Source: Siphonodentalium dalli (taxonomy: Eukaryota; Mollusca; Scaphopoda; Gadilida; Siphonodentaliidae). Taken from it: 64,000 nucleotides of DNA. A program made the translations under genes and the position numbers. The notes under the pieces were generated by a model. That model was not told the DNA's origin. It was given only the letters and a program-made list of their open reading frames with translations, and searched no databases. The stretch spans positions 151,646,875 through 151,710,874 of the forward strand of contig CP136062.1 of NCBI GenBank assembly GCA_032622095.1, in the 5' to 3' direction. Within the stretch, counting starts at the first letter, position 1, and each line of letters opens with the position of its first letter. Positions 19,414 to 30,861 of the stretch are shown here, piece by piece.

Positions 19414-20704
19414 AACTCTATATAAATATATGAAATGAATGTAGTTGATGTTTGTGACCCTTTCTATACTAAATGCATTCTCCCATTCAGTTATAAAAGT
19501 ATGCATTGGAATGGTCTATTATTAATTTGGAGGGGTGTTGAGGTAATAAAAGCAGTCAACAGACAGAGCAGAATTATTCATATTGATTGGTGGGAAACAC
19601 TGATCACTTTAGGCCTACAATAATAGATCGCATAGGACAGTGTCGCCATCTACAATTCACTGGATGGAATGACATAAATGAAGTCCAGCAGAAAAACTGT
19701 TACGAACAGTTTTTTATACGCCCGTTTGAAAAAACGGCCGTATTATAGTATTGGTCTGTCCGTCCGTTAACCTGGTTTCCGGATGATAACTTTAGTTAGA
19801 GTGAACCAAATTTAATAAAATTTGGTATGTGGGTTTATTAGCCGAAAAGTAAGTTCAAGTTCGAATTTGGGTTCCGCCCGCCAATTTTCACCGGAGTTAT
19901 GCCCCTTATTTGACGTTTTTTTACTTAGAAAATCCTTGAAATTTGTTGTCCGGATGATAACTTTAGTATAGTTTATCGGAATGAATCCAAATTTGGTATA
20001 TTACTTTCTCCCACCAAAACACAGGTCAAGTTCGTACTTGGGTTCTGTCCGACCATTTTTGGCAGAGTTATGCCCCTTTTTCGACTCAGAAAATTCAGTT
20101 TTTCTTATGTTTTTTGGTTTCTGGATGATATCTCGATTTTGGAATGTTTATACGCAAAACCCGTTTTTTTTATGGATTACATATATCGAAATACAGCTCA
20201 AGTCCGAATTTCGTTTTAATCCGATAATTTTTGCAAGAGTTATGGCCCCTTTTTTGACGTAATTTGACTTAGAAAATCCCTGAAATTTGTTGTCCGGATG
20301 ATAACTTTAGTTAGAGTGAACCGATTTCAATCAAATTTGGTATGTGGGTTTATTAGGAGAAAAGACAGCTTAAGTTCGAATTTGGGTTCCGTCCGCCAAT
20401 TTTCACCGGAGTTATGCCCCTTATTTGACGTAATTTGACTTAGAAAATCCCCGAAATTTGTTGTCCGGATGAGAACTTTAATAGAGCTTATCGGATTCAA
20501 TGATAATTTGGTATATTACTTTCTCCCACCAAAACACAGGTCAAGCTCAAATTTGAGTTCCGTCGGCCAATTTTTACCAGAGTTATGCCCCTTTTTCACC
20601 AGTTTCCGCCGACCCAAGAGAGGGCGTATTTTGCAAGCCCAGCGTAGCTCTTGTTATAAAATATAACTAATACCCTATCATATGTGAGCACAAAAAAAAC
20701 ACAA
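19414..20704 (+). repeat. duplicated segment, copy 2 (downstream of host gene)
   Basis: Second copy of 17122-17603. It lacks about 150 bp present in copy 1 and is interrupted by the 935-bp element at 19719-20653. The two copies flank the last exon of the host gene in direct orientation. Confidence 0.8.
19719..20653 (+). mobile_element. mollusc-type 'gccccttatttgac' repeat element, complete insertion
   Basis: Defined by comparison with the empty site at about 17549-17562: TTATA occurs once there and on both sides of the insertion here (19714-19718, 20654-20658). It starts CGCCCGTTTGAAAAAACGGC and ends 'gcccagcgtagctcttg', without long inverted ends. Internally it holds four or five diverged units of about 180 bp, each with 'gtccggatgataacttta', 'aaatttggta' and 'gagttatgcccctt'. 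Open frames in it repeat with the unit and are not genes. Superfamily unknown. Confidence 0.7.
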
Positions 20705-21108
20705 GGTACAAATATATAATATATAAACCCATATACAGGACAAGTTTTGCATGGGAAGACATAGACAAAACACATGCGCGACTTAATCGAGAAACTTTTA
20801 TCGAATGGTGCAAGGATATATTTCAGGAAAGCGGAGCTTGAGTGAAATGTGACTATGCGCCATCCGCAACGAGTTTGATAAAAGATTCTAGATTATGATG
20901 CAAGTTATGTTCTGCATTTATACCACACCCTTGAGTCGGATAAGTTTGATCCATGACTGCGACTACCATTAATACTATAAATACATTTATTGTGATTTAA
21001 GTCTGAAGAAAAACTGGTAATTATCTGTACATAACACAGAGCAGATCATTATATACGTCATTGCTCTCAACAAGTAGATCCGGCTTATATTGAACTATTC
21101 CACTTGTG
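20705..21108. other. no feature recognised
   Basis: AT-rich sequence between the duplicated segment and the hAT-like elements. Confidence 0.4.
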
Positions 21109-21116
21109 GTATAAAC

Positions 21117-21555
21117 CAAGCCTGAGTTTAGTGTGCCTGTCATTTGCAGAATGAGGTCCCCAGAGGGTGAATTTAGTGACGCTATCCTGCACAGTGGGCT
21201 AGCATCACTAAATTCACCCTCTGGGGACCTCATTCTGTATGGCCTCATCTTCTCTGGAAAGTTTATTATCAAATTTCTATAGAAACTTCTTCACACAAAT
21301 TCTATTTCTCTATATCCACAAATTGGCAGATGACACATTGCATAATCGAGGTTCCCAATGAGTGTACATCACAATATTCACCATTTGGGAACTTCAATCT
21401 GAGTCTATGTCTCCCATAGCACATGAGGCCATGCAGAATGGGGTCCCCCAGAGAGTGAATTTGGTGATGATAGCCCGCTGAGCAGGATAGCATCACTAAA
21501 TTCACCCTCTGGGGACCTCCTTCTGCAAATGACAGGCACACTAAACTCAGGCTTG
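21117..21555. mobile_element. hAT-like CAAGCCTG-family MITE (family E), complete with 8-bp TSD
   Basis: Flanked by GTATAAAC on both sides (21109-21116 and 21556-21563). Ends CAAGCCTGAGTTTAGTGTG / CACTAAACTCAGGCTTG. 439 bp with two palindromic modules. Shares its right-hand target copy with the next element. Confidence 0.9.
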
Positions 21556-21563
21556 GTATAAAC

Positions 21564-22061
21564 CAAGGCTCAAAATAAAATTTTTGTTACTGCCTGTCAA
21601 AATGACGGGCACCAAATGGATGATGCTGGTCATTTCAAAATGGTGCCTGTCAAATGTTCAGATGTACTGCATGAGACAGTATTTAAATTTCCAATCGCCT
21701 TATTATTTGTCAATGATGCGCACATTTTAGTGAGTGGTCAATCGCCACCCAGGAAAAAAATTACATAATTTTTTTCTTTTCAAAAGTTCAAAAACTTAAT
21801 TTACGTCGATTAATAAATACACATGCAATTCACAAACGACATAATTATATTCACTCTGAATTGATCTGTAATTAAAAAAGAATTATTTTTAACTTTTAAT
21901 GTCCGATTTGGCCAGTAATGGCTCCTTTGATGTACCCAAACAGATACAGATTGTTTAAAAATTTGCATTGGACAAAATGTCCGACAGATACAGAAGTGCA
22001 CTGGACATAAGCTATTTTTCGTCGGACAATGACCGTGACCGGCCACTTATTTTAAACCTTG
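21564..22061. mobile_element. hAT-like element inserted directly beside the previous one, same 8-bp target
   Basis: Starts CAAGGCTCAAAATAAAATTT and ends 'cttattttaaaccttg'. Flanked by GTATAAAC at 21556-21563 and 22062-22069. The interior has 'tgcctgtcaaaatgacgggc' and 'gtccgacagatacag' motifs. 498 bp, no recognised protein. Confidence 0.75.
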
Positions 22062-22403
22062 GTATAAACAATACTTATTCAATGGCTGGGATTCCATGCA
22101 ATACATGCGCCTGACAACAATGGGTGTGGAATAAATCTTCTTATATAATATACATGAAATAGATTTATTTTATACAAATTCCAGATCCCAGTGGTTGCAA
22201 GCTTTGAAATAGTGTCTGACATTTGAAGAATGAGGTCCCCAGTGATGCAACCCCACACAGCATATTACACCAATGCTGGTGAATTGTAAACTAAAGTTAG
22301 TGGCTCTCAGCCAATCAGAATGCCTGTTTCAGCGACATATATTTGACTTTAATTACAATCGACAATAACGGTTTAACAAGCTTGGTATAAACCTTCCATA
22401 GTT

Positions 22404-22665
22404 TTAAACCTTTCATGACAGGAGTTGTGCTGGTGCAGCATTAAAGATCCTGTGCCACTGCATTCTCTTTTATATGTCATGCAGTCTCCCATAAGCCTCG
22501 CATATATAAGAGAATGCACTGGCTTGCCAGGTCAATGTAATTGTTAGGCCAATGTTTTCTCTTATATCCGCGAGTCTCCCATATGGGTGTGAGGCCAATG
22601 TATTTTCTTATATATGGGAGACTCGCATATATAAGAAAATGAGTTGGCACAGGGTTTTCGTATAT
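22404..22665 (+). mobile_element. TTAA-type element with hairpin modules (family A2), decayed
   Basis: 'ttaaacctttcatgacagg', 'gctggtgcagcattaaagat', then two hairpin modules 'gcattctcttttatatg' / 'catatataagagaatgca'. It ends 'ggcacagggttttcg' without a clear right TTAA. Confidence 0.6.
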
Positions 22666-22674
22666 TTCATTTCA

Positions 22675-23304
22675 TTTGCTGGTTAGGAGTTGAGCGAGTA
22701 AGTCGGGTTAATGCTTCGCGACTTACTGTTGTTCCTCTTGACTGCATCACTCGTGATTTGTGTGGTCATGAGCTAATCCCCTCTGCCATGGTTGACACGT
22801 TGGACAGATTGCACGTTGATACCCTTAGCTGGACTCTACACCAGGCCGAGGGAGGCTTCGTGTATCTGTCTGTGGACTATCAGATTGCTCCAGCAGTACC
22901 CTCTGCTGGCGGAAAGATGGACACTGGAAACCACCAGTGACCTACCATCTGGTACGACGACCTAGGTGAGAAGAAGCAGATGAAGGAAAAGACCCCCCTC
23001 CAGAAGGAAAAGGGATGCCAACAGAAGGGCCAAGTGGAGACGGGAAAGCTGAGGGATGCCCAGCTACCCCACCTGGCCCTCAACAAGGATGCTGATGTCT
23101 CCCTGTCGCTGATTTTGTGGTGTTGATTGAGACACCAGCATCTTTACCACCAAATCCAGATCCAGATGCAGCAGACAACTTCAACCAGTGGACACTGCGA
23201 CCTCTGTTGTCTCCCGACTGCACCACAGAAGAGAGGCTGGAACGACCACCCCCTGCTCCCACCGAAGATGAGGAATCAGCAGAAACAGCTTCCTTGATCT
23301 TAAA
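22675..23304 (+). pseudogene. GC-rich, frame-broken coding remnant of unknown origin
   Basis: A 630-bp island clearly richer in G and C than its surroundings. Three successive + strand frames look coding. The first (to 22938) reads LTVVPLDCITRDLCGHELI then QAEGGFVYLSVDYQIAP. The second (about 22942-23127) reads WYDDLGEKKQMKEKTPLQKE onward and ends LILWC-stop. The third (23117-23300) contains LPPNPDPDAADNFNQW and EERLERPPPAPTEDEESAE. The changes of frame and the absence of splice borders point to a decayed gene or retroelement gag-like fragment. I recognise no domain. It abuts a dispersed repeat at 23305 that supplies the last residues of the third frame. Confidence 0.4.
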
Positions 23305-23760
23305 ACGAGAGGTCGATCGTGGCAGATGTTTAACCCATACCTTGGCAATAGTGATTAGCTATTTTCAGCTTGGAATCTAAATTCCATAACATTCAATGTT
23401 ATATCTTCAAAGATAAGAACAATTTTCTTTTTAAATAGGCCCATAACTCTGTTAAAAAAATTGGATTATAACCCATATTTGAATCCTATCTGTATTTTGG
23501 GCTGAGAAACTCACATACCAAACTTGATTTCAGATATATATATTTTTTTGAGTTATTGCAGCATGCGTGAATTCTAAGTCAAAGAAGGGCAATAACTCCA
23601 TATTTTGGGCTGAGAAACAGATATACAAAATTTGGTTCTGATCGAATAAAAAATGTTTGAGTTATCACACCTTGCGTAAAGTGTCTACCGGACAGACGAC
23701 GGGTGGTCAATCCGGACATCAACAATATGTGTACCATACTATGGTATGGGTACACATAAA
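23305..23760 (+). mobile_element. family L repeat, internally deleted copy
   Basis: Left end 'acgagaggtcgatcgtggca' then ATGTTTAACCCATACC; right end 'ccatactatggtatgggtac' then 'acataaaa'. Same ends as the ~2-kb copies at 24307 and 40041. Confidence 0.6.
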
Positions 23761-24306
23761 AATTAAAATAAATTAATCAATCAATAGGGGCAAAGAGTGT
23801 GTCAAAATAAACCAATATAAAATGAGACATATCAGATGAAAGTATCAGGAATGTTGAGAAGTGTTAATTTTTAACTACAGAAATTCATGCAAGTGAATGA
23901 GGAGAAACCTGGAGATATAATAGAAGAATGTTTAATTGAAAATATAATGAGAACATCCCTACAAATGAACAATAGACTATTCCAATTAAAACTTTTAGAA
24001 CTGAATGGGAGAGTCCACTGAATCACTAATGCGTTACAGCTTCACTGCTATGTGGTATATATGTGGCTAAAAATAACTCTAATTCAATAAGACAACATTA
24101 TTGCTGGTCTCTCTGTTGCAGTTAAGCTTGTATTACTGGTAATTAATAGTAAGCAACTTGGGTTATTATCAAACCTCAAATCTGTTCAATTCTTAGTTGA
24201 AAAAGGGCCATAACTCTGGTATAACAAATTGGATCTAACCCATATTCAAACTCGATCTGTATTTTGAGTTGAGAAACTTACATACCAAATTTGGTTCGTA
24301 TCAGAT
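23761..24306. other. no gene; repeat-derived
   Basis: AT-rich, with a family L-like unit near 24195-24306 ('aaagggccataactctggta'). No coding signal. Confidence 0.45.
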
Positions 24307-26133
24307 GAACGAGAGGCCGATCACGATCGGCAGATGTTTAACCCATACCTTAGCGATAGCGATCAGCTATTTTTATAAATCCTTACATCAACCTTTTCAT
24401 GAGTGCTAAAGTTTCAACAATTCACACTTAATATAGTGATCATGTGAAAAATATTTAGTTATCACATTGTGTCAACAGGATTGGTGGAGGATGTTAATAT
24501 TTTTAAGCAAATAAACCAAATGACCTTCACTATGCAGGTTAGGGGTGTGTTCTCGTCAACTATGCCAAGAACTACATGTATAAAGATAATCAATTGAAAT
24601 ATTTGAGTTATAGAATGGGGTTAATCTTACCCAAACTAATGAACTGATAAACACAAAATAGTCTATACAAAGTATGTCATTGGATTTAAAAACCCATACA
24701 ATAAGTCAATCTCAAGAATACCAGCACCATTAATATTACCCTGGAGCCCAAATGCAATTGAGGGAATTTCAAAATAAGACATTTCCTCTAATGATGAATA
24801 TTCAATTGGTGATTTATTGAAACCCTTACGGAACCTGGATCAAAGTGAAAGGGATAATATTATATCTGTCTATTGCATAATATGTGTCTATGGAATGGTT
24901 TAATTTTAATCCCAAATCCATGCAAATCAAAAGTGGATCACCATCAACCTGGACATAATATAGGAGAATGATCAAATGAAAAGCATCAAAACCATATGTG
25001 TGGAGAGGGTTAATCATTTTCAATGACATCATATCATGGAACTAAGGAATGTGTGGATTAATTTTTGTCTAAGATGTCTAAACAACATGTTTCAGCAAAG
25101 GGGTTAACTTAATATTTCACAGAACTCCACCAGATAGTCATCAATCAATTTGACATTATGATAAACAAATCCTACCAGCCAGTGGTACCACTATCAAGCT
25201 TTATAGCATGTCATATTTAATGCCATAGTGATAATTAACTCATTTCAATAACACACATGGTCTGTGAGATATGTTTTCTTAAAATTCCCAGCAGTAATTA
25301 CTTGAATTATAAAGGGTCATAACTCTGTTAAAATATATCGTATCAAACCCATATTCGAACTCGATCTGTATTTAGGGGTGATAAATTCATATACCAAATT
25401 TGGTGTTGATCAGATGAAAAATGTTTTGAGTCATAGCGGCTTGGGTGAATTCTAAGTAAACATAAGAGTGAAAAGGGTTAATTAAACAATATCAAAAACC
25501 ATACAGACGAAGAACGTGCTAAGAAAAACCTAGGTAAGAAATATGAGGCAGATCAGAAGAAATATGTTCAACTTATTGCATTGGATAGCATGTGTGTAAA
25601 GGGTTAATTATTTTCTAAACCGATCAACCAATCAATACCAAAAACTATACAGATGAGGGGCGTGTCATCATAAACCTACATATCAAATATGAACACAGAG
25701 AAAAAATACTTCGGTTATAGCATCAGATTTTTTGTTTTCAATTTTATTTTCGAAAAATGGGTCATAACTCCTTTAAAATAAATCAGATCACACCCATATT
25801 TGAACTCGATCTGTATTCTGAAACTCGCATACCAAATTTGGTTCCGATCAGATAAAAATTGTTTGATTTATGACAGCATGCGTGAATTCGATGTTGAAAA
25901 AGGGCCATAAATCCGTAAAAAAAAACCTTGGATCAAACCCATATTTGAACTCGATCTGTATTTTGGTCTGAGAAACTCATATACAAAATTTGGTTCCGAT
26001 CGGATAGAAAATATTTGAGTTATCGCACCATGCGTCAAGTGTCTACAGACAGACAGACCTACGGACGCACGACGAGTGGTCAATCCGGACGTCGACATTA
26101 TGTTTACCATACTATGGTATGGGTAAACATAAA
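24307..26133 (+). mobile_element. family L element, about 1.8 kb copy
   Basis: Left end 'aacgagaggccgatcacgat' followed by ATGTTTAACCCATACC; right end GGTATGGGTAAACATAAAA preceded by its own palindrome 'taccatactatggta'. The subterminal sequences ATGTTTAACCCATACC and GGTATGGGTAAACAT are inverted repeats. It is directly homologous to 40041-42674 (for example 'aatttcaaaataaga', 'gatgaatattcaattggt'). Near the right end are tandem units with 'ggccataactc', 'caaacccatatttgaactc' and 'ccaaatttggttccgatcag'. No coding frame. Superfamily not recognised. Confidence 0.65.
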
Positions 26134-26552
26134 AATGGTTGATTTATCGAAGCATGCGTGAATTCTATGTCAAAGGGCCATAACTCCATTAAAAAAATTC
26201 AAATCAAACCCATATCAAACTCGATCTGTATGTTGGGCTGAGAAACTGATATACCAAATTTGGTTCCAATCAGATGTAAAATGTTTGAGTTATGGCAGAA
26301 TGAGTGAATTCTAAGTCGAAAAAGGGCCATAACTGTTAAAAATTGGATCAAACCCATATTTGAACTCGATCTGTAATTTGGCCTGAGAAACCCATATACA
26401 AAATTGAGGTTTGATATCCGATCGGATAGAAAATGTTTGAGTTATCGCATTATGTGTAAAGTGTCTATGGACAGACAGACGGACGAACGACGAGTGGTCA
26501 ATCCAGATGTCGACACTATGTGTAACATACTATGGTATGGGTACACATAAAA
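26134..26552 (+). mobile_element. family L right-end fragment
   Basis: Repeats the 'gggccataactcc' unit twice and ends with the same palindrome and 'gggtacacataaaa' terminus as the complete copies. Confidence 0.6.
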
Positions 26553-26716
26553 AGCTGGACGATATGCAGAAGAAATACAACCAAGGGCAGAAAGAGCAAG
26601 ACCAATGGAAATCTTCAGGAGAAAAACAACCGAAAAAGAGAAAAAAGAAGAAATTATTTCATAAAATGATTCTTTTTTTATATTCTGAAAATGAAGGCAA
26701 AAATATGAGGGGTTAA
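26553..26716 (+). other. short Lys-rich open frame, status unknown
   Basis: Open frame KLDDMQKKYNQGQKEQDQW followed by KSSGEKQPKKRKKKKLFHKM, ending at a stop at 26716. The basic, low-complexity composition could be an exon or chance in A-rich DNA. No convincing splice border. Confidence 0.2.
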
Positions 26717-26757
26717 GGAAAGGTCCTATCTGCCCTTTCGAAATCCCTAGGTTAGCA

Positions 26758-26775
26758 CCCCCCCCCCCCCCCCCA
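26758..26775. repeat. poly-C tract
   Basis: About 17 C in a row. It is followed by 'cagtcatgaaagggttaa' (about 26798-26815), the right end of a family A2 TTAA element. Confidence 0.8.
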
Positions 26776-27020
26776 TCACAAAATTTCAGGAAACTCCAGT
26801 CATGAAAGGGTTAAGGGAAGGCAGACCATATTGTTCAGACTACGATGAAGCCCCCAGGGAACATTTGTGCCATAGAGGCTTATAATTGGGGTATTGAATG
26901 ATAAACAATATTGGAACAAGCATTTATAATACCATTGTGAAAATGAAACAGTATAATGCATTTCTTAGAAAGTTTATTCATATTTTATGTGAATGGAACA
27001 TGAACATTTTAATACAATTG

Positions 27021-27371
27021 ACATCACTAAATTCACCTTACGGGGACCTCATTCTGCTTTGGCCTCATCTTCTCCGGAAAATATCTTTATTATCAAATTA
27101 ACACATTTATTTATTTCTTCAGAAAGTTTAGTTTTCTTTTGTTATATAGTTTCTCTGTATCCCCAAATTATGCATAATCAAGGTGTCCAATGGGTGCACA
27201 TAACCATTTTCACCATCCGGGAACTTAAATTTGTCTACGTCTCCCATAGAAGATGAGGCCATGAGGTCCCAAAGAGGATGAATTTGGTGACACTAGCCTG
27301 CTGTGCCACTAAAATTTACCCTCTGGGGACCTCATTCTGCAAATGTCCAGCACCATATATTGAGGCCTGCC
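27021..27371. mobile_element. family E MITE, diverged and partial
   Basis: Contains 'ttcaccttacggggacctca' and 'ggggacctcattctgcaaat', and the usual internal spacer ('tatgcataatcaaggtg'). The left end is missing. Confidence 0.65.
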
Positions 27372-27396
27372 AAATGTTTCTGTGAATTAGGTAATA

Positions 27397-27612
27397 CAGT
27401 AATTCTCTAATTAATCGACCTCTTAACCAAAGCAGAATTATGGGTAACTTTTCAGGATTTAGTCGGAAATATGGCTTGTTGCCATTCATCGGAAAGCTCT
27501 CGGCGAGAGCTTTCTGATGAATGGCAACAAGCCATATTTCCGACTAAATCCTGAAAAGTTAATACCCATAATTCTGCTTTGGTTAAGAGGTCGATTACTT
27601 AGGGCATTACTG
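27397..27612. mobile_element. family D palindrome with TA duplication
   Basis: Near-perfect 216-bp palindrome. Ends CAGTAATTCTCTAATTAATC / GATTACTTAGGGCATTACTG, TA on both sides (27395-27396, 27613-27614). The loop is 'aaagctctcggcgagagctt'. Confidence 0.8.
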
Positions 27613-27649
27613 TAGGTAATATTTAATAGGGAGAAAACCTGGCTACTTC

Positions 27650-28050
27650 CCATTGTGAATATGACCCATATGTAAAATATATTTGATTCGAGTCAAGGAA
27701 CCCACCAATCAAATCTCAGAGTGATCAGATATCAATTTTTGAAATTTGTTAATTCCCGAAATATGTAATTTTTGGCGGCCTGGCAAATATTCGTCAAGCC
27801 AATGGTCTCGGACCAAATTGTGGATGAAGATGAATAACTCTTAAAATCAAGTGACTTTGGGTGTTAGATATTTGACAATCCGGCCAGATTTTGTTGAACA
27901 AAATGTTGATAAATAACAGGTTTTGGGCAATTTTATTTTTAGTGACTATTGTTAGCCTTATATTTGGGCAATTAATCGATTCTGATAACTGAAGTGGCAT
28001 TTAAAAAAAATGTTGTTGGAATCTGATGATATGGGGACCATCGATTCGGA
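27650..28050 (-). mobile_element. family C-related copy, uninterrupted homologue of 13690-14378
   Basis: Reverse complement of the sequence at 13690-14378, without the internal insertion. Shows 'gattcgagtcaagga' and 'tgttgttggaatctgatgat' at the two sides. Confidence 0.6.
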
Positions 28051-28368
28051 TTGACTACCTTTCATATAACAAATTCAGAATTATAATTTTGAAATCAAAT
28101 TAAAATTATAAAATTGAAATTAAAATATTAGTTTGAATTAAAAGTTTTGAGATTTAAGTTTCGAATTTGTATTGCCATTTTTTCTCGCAGATAAGGTGTA
28201 CAACAATGACCATTGTAATACTGGAGAATATAGAAGTAAATAATACAGATTCATGGTTAACATTTGACAATAAAATAGAACAAAGAGAATAAAAACATAA
28301 AACAAAATTTCTGTTCAATTCAAGTTCAAGTTACATTCGACTAAGACCAGCTTGTGATATCTGTTGGC
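28051..28368. other. no feature recognised
   Basis: Very AT-rich, with runs of 'aaattaaaatt'. No coding signal. Confidence 0.4.
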
Positions 28369-28757
28369 TTAAAGGTACTCAATCCGATTAGACGCTCCTA
28401 AATTACTATTTCTTTGGCTTTGGGGTTAAAAAATATTTGATTCGAGTCGAGGAACCACCCATCAAATCTCAGAGTGATCAGATATCGATTTTTGAAGTTT
28501 GTTAATTTTTGGAGATGTGGGCCACTGCCTCATGCTCAAACAGACAAATTGCGGGTGTAAGATGGATAACTCGAAAATCAAGTGGTTACTATTAACAAGT
28601 TAGTAGCCCACATTTCCAAAATTAACAAACTTCAAAAATTGTATCTGATCACTCTGAGCTTTGACGAGTGGGTTCCTCGACTCGATTCAAATATTTTTTC
28701 CCCCAAAGCCAAAGAAATGGTAATTTAGGAGCGTCCAATCGGATTGAGTACCTTTAA
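28369..28757. mobile_element. TTAA-AGGTACTCAATCCG element (family C), complete
   Basis: Left TTAAAGGTACTCAATCCGAT, right ATCGGATTGAGTACCTTTAA: a perfect 20-bp inverted terminal sequence including TTAA. The interior is itself largely palindromic ('gattcgagtcgaggaacc' against 'ggttcctcgactcga'). 389 bp. Confidence 0.85.
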
Positions 28758-28913
28758 ATGCAGCACTAAGCTGGTTTCTGTCGAAGTAAACTTAGACATG
28801 CTGACACCACTCATGGTTGACATCGTTATATTGTTGCCATATACCATTTTTAATACTGGACAAAGGAACAAACAAGATGGAGAGGAAAACAAGAGACAAA
28901 TGTTTATTCAAAT

Positions 28914-29132
28914 TTAACCCTTTCATGATGGGAGCTGCACTGGTGCAGCATTAAAGATCCTTTTCCAGTGCATTAATTCTTTTATAAATGCGTGTCTTCC
29001 ACAGGAAGAAAGCACTCAGACTTACAAGTTTTAGGTATATATTGTTAGGCCAATGCATTCTCTTATATATGTGAGGCGCTCGCATATATAAGAGAATGCA
29101 TTGGCACAGGGTTTTTGCTCTGAGAGGGTTAA
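28914..29132 (+). mobile_element. TTAA-CCCTTTCATGATGG element (family A2), complete
   Basis: Starts TTAACCCTTTCATGATGGGA and ends 'gctctgagagggttaa'. Contains 'gcactggtgcagcattaaag' and the hairpin module 'ccaatgcattctcttatata' / 'tatataagagaatgcattgg'. Confidence 0.75.
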
Positions 29133-29369
29133 AATAATACATATTTATATGGCTTTAGTAACCAACAAACACCTAACATGTAAACAGTTGCCGGGTTCAG
29201 CCAAACATACTTATAACGTGTACTTGTAAAATGTGTTTCCATTGCCAACTCATGTGACCATTTCACCTGTGGTGATTCCGTTTAGTTTGGTGTCCAACTT
29301 GTAGCAGAGGAATAATCCAATGTATTAACCAAATGAGTGACCAATAAGATATGCAAGCAGTGGGAGATG

Positions 29370-29822
29370 CTTGCCTGCAAATAATGTGTCTGTCATTTGC
29401 AGAATGAGGTCCTCTGAGGGTGAATTTAGTGACACCATCCTGCACAGTGGGCTAGCATCACCAAATTCACACTCTGGGAACCTCATTCTACTTATATATT
29501 AGGCCTCATCTGCTATGGGAGACATAGTATCAGATTGATGTTCCCCAGTTGAAGTTGTTGATATTCACCCATTAGTCGTGGCAATTATGCATTTTATCTT
29601 CCGCAAATTAGGGGATATAGAAACTTTCCAGAAGTTAAAAAGTCACTAACTAACAATGTTAACATAAGTCTCAAGATACTTCCCAGATGATGGGGCCTAA
29701 GCAGAATGTGGTTCCCAGAGGTTGAATTTGGTGGTGCTAGCCCACTGTGCCAGATAGCATCACTAAATTCATCATCTGAGGACCTCATTCTGCAAATGAC
29801 AGACACACTATTTGCAGACTTG
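29370..29822. mobile_element. family E MITE, near complete
   Basis: Left 'tgcctgcaaataatgtgtct', right 'cactatttgcagacttg', two palindromic modules and the usual spacer. The flanking 8-mers do not match, so no TSD is readable. Confidence 0.7.
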
Positions 29823-29979
29823 TCTGGTAGGTAACGACGCCTGGTTTTGTGTCATTCAAGATTCTTCAACTATGGCCAAACAAAAAAATGGTTTTGGTTC
29901 TCGGGCAAATTTTTTTTCTTCAAATCAATGAGGGAGGGTTTTATTATTATTATTTTGTCCTGCACGTAGTAAGCATGGA

Positions 29980-30378
29980 TTAACCCTTTACCCAACAGAA
30001 GGGCCCTGTGCCAATGCATTATCTTATATATGCGAGTCGACCATAGGTCGCCTCGCATATATAAGAGAATGCATTGGCTTAACAAATTAAAAATTATAAA
30101 ATTGTTAAAGAATGTAAGAAAAAATGGTAAAAAGTGTTAAAAATTTTTTTTTTTAGGCCAATGCATTCTCTTATATATGCGAGGCGACCTATGGTCGACT
30201 CGCATATATAAGAGAATGCATTGGCACAGGGCATAACTGTAACTATCACAATGTGGTCAAGGAGCCGGTTCCAATGATATCCATATTTGTATGGTTCTAT
30301 TGAGACAGACCGAAGATATTTTAGGCTGTTGAAGCTTTATTTGGCCGGTTTTGGCCGGTTTGTTGGGTAAAGGATTAA
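29980..30378 (+). mobile_element. TTAA-CCCTTTACCCAACA element (family A1), complete
   Basis: Left TTAACCCTTTACCCAACAGA, right TGTTGGGTAAAGGATTAA. Contains two 75-bp hairpin modules (about 30010-30080 and 30153-30228) separated by an AT-rich spacer, then 'caatgatatccatatttgta' and 'ggccggttttggccggttt'. Nearly identical, inverted, to 43951-44350. It abuts the next element, sharing its right TTAA. Confidence 0.85.
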
Positions 30379-30861
30379 AGGTACTCAATCCGATAAAACT
30401 CATCTCAGTTACTATTTCAATGGCTTCGGGGGTCAAAAATATTTGATTCGAGTCGAGGAAGTCACCCATCAAAGCTCAGATTTGTTAGATATCGATTTTA
30501 GAAATCTATTATTTTTCATTATCGGGAATTCTTTCTGGCCCAGTACGTAGTCAAAATTGCGTGATTATTACCACTTGATTTTAGAGTTATCCATCCTTGT
30601 CTGTTTGAATAGAGTTTTGGTGTAATCATCTCGAGCAGGTTTCAAGATTGACGGCAATTATTAGTACTCATCTCGAGAAATTAACAAATTTCAAAAATCA
30701 ATATCTAATAACTCTGAGCTTTGTTTGATGGGTTCCTCGACTCGAATCAAATATTTTTTACCCCCAAAGCCAAAGAAATAGTAATATAGGACCCTCTGAT
30801 CGGATTGTTGTTGTTGGAATCTGTTGAGATGGGGACCCTCTTTACGGATTGAGTACCTTTA
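30375..30861 (-). mobile_element. TTAA-AGGTACTCAATCCG element (family C), complete
   Basis: Ends TTAAAGGTACTCAATCCGAT / CGGATTGAGTACCTTTAA. The near-identical inverse copy is at 4292-4773. It shares TTAA 30375-30378 with the A1 element to its left. Confidence 0.8.

Noticed and set aside
19981-20666. Frames reading VYYFLPPKHRSSS / CPFF as a repeat protein
   Set aside because: They come from repeated non-coding units of the 19719-20653 element; similar frames appear in the reverse direction in related repeats.
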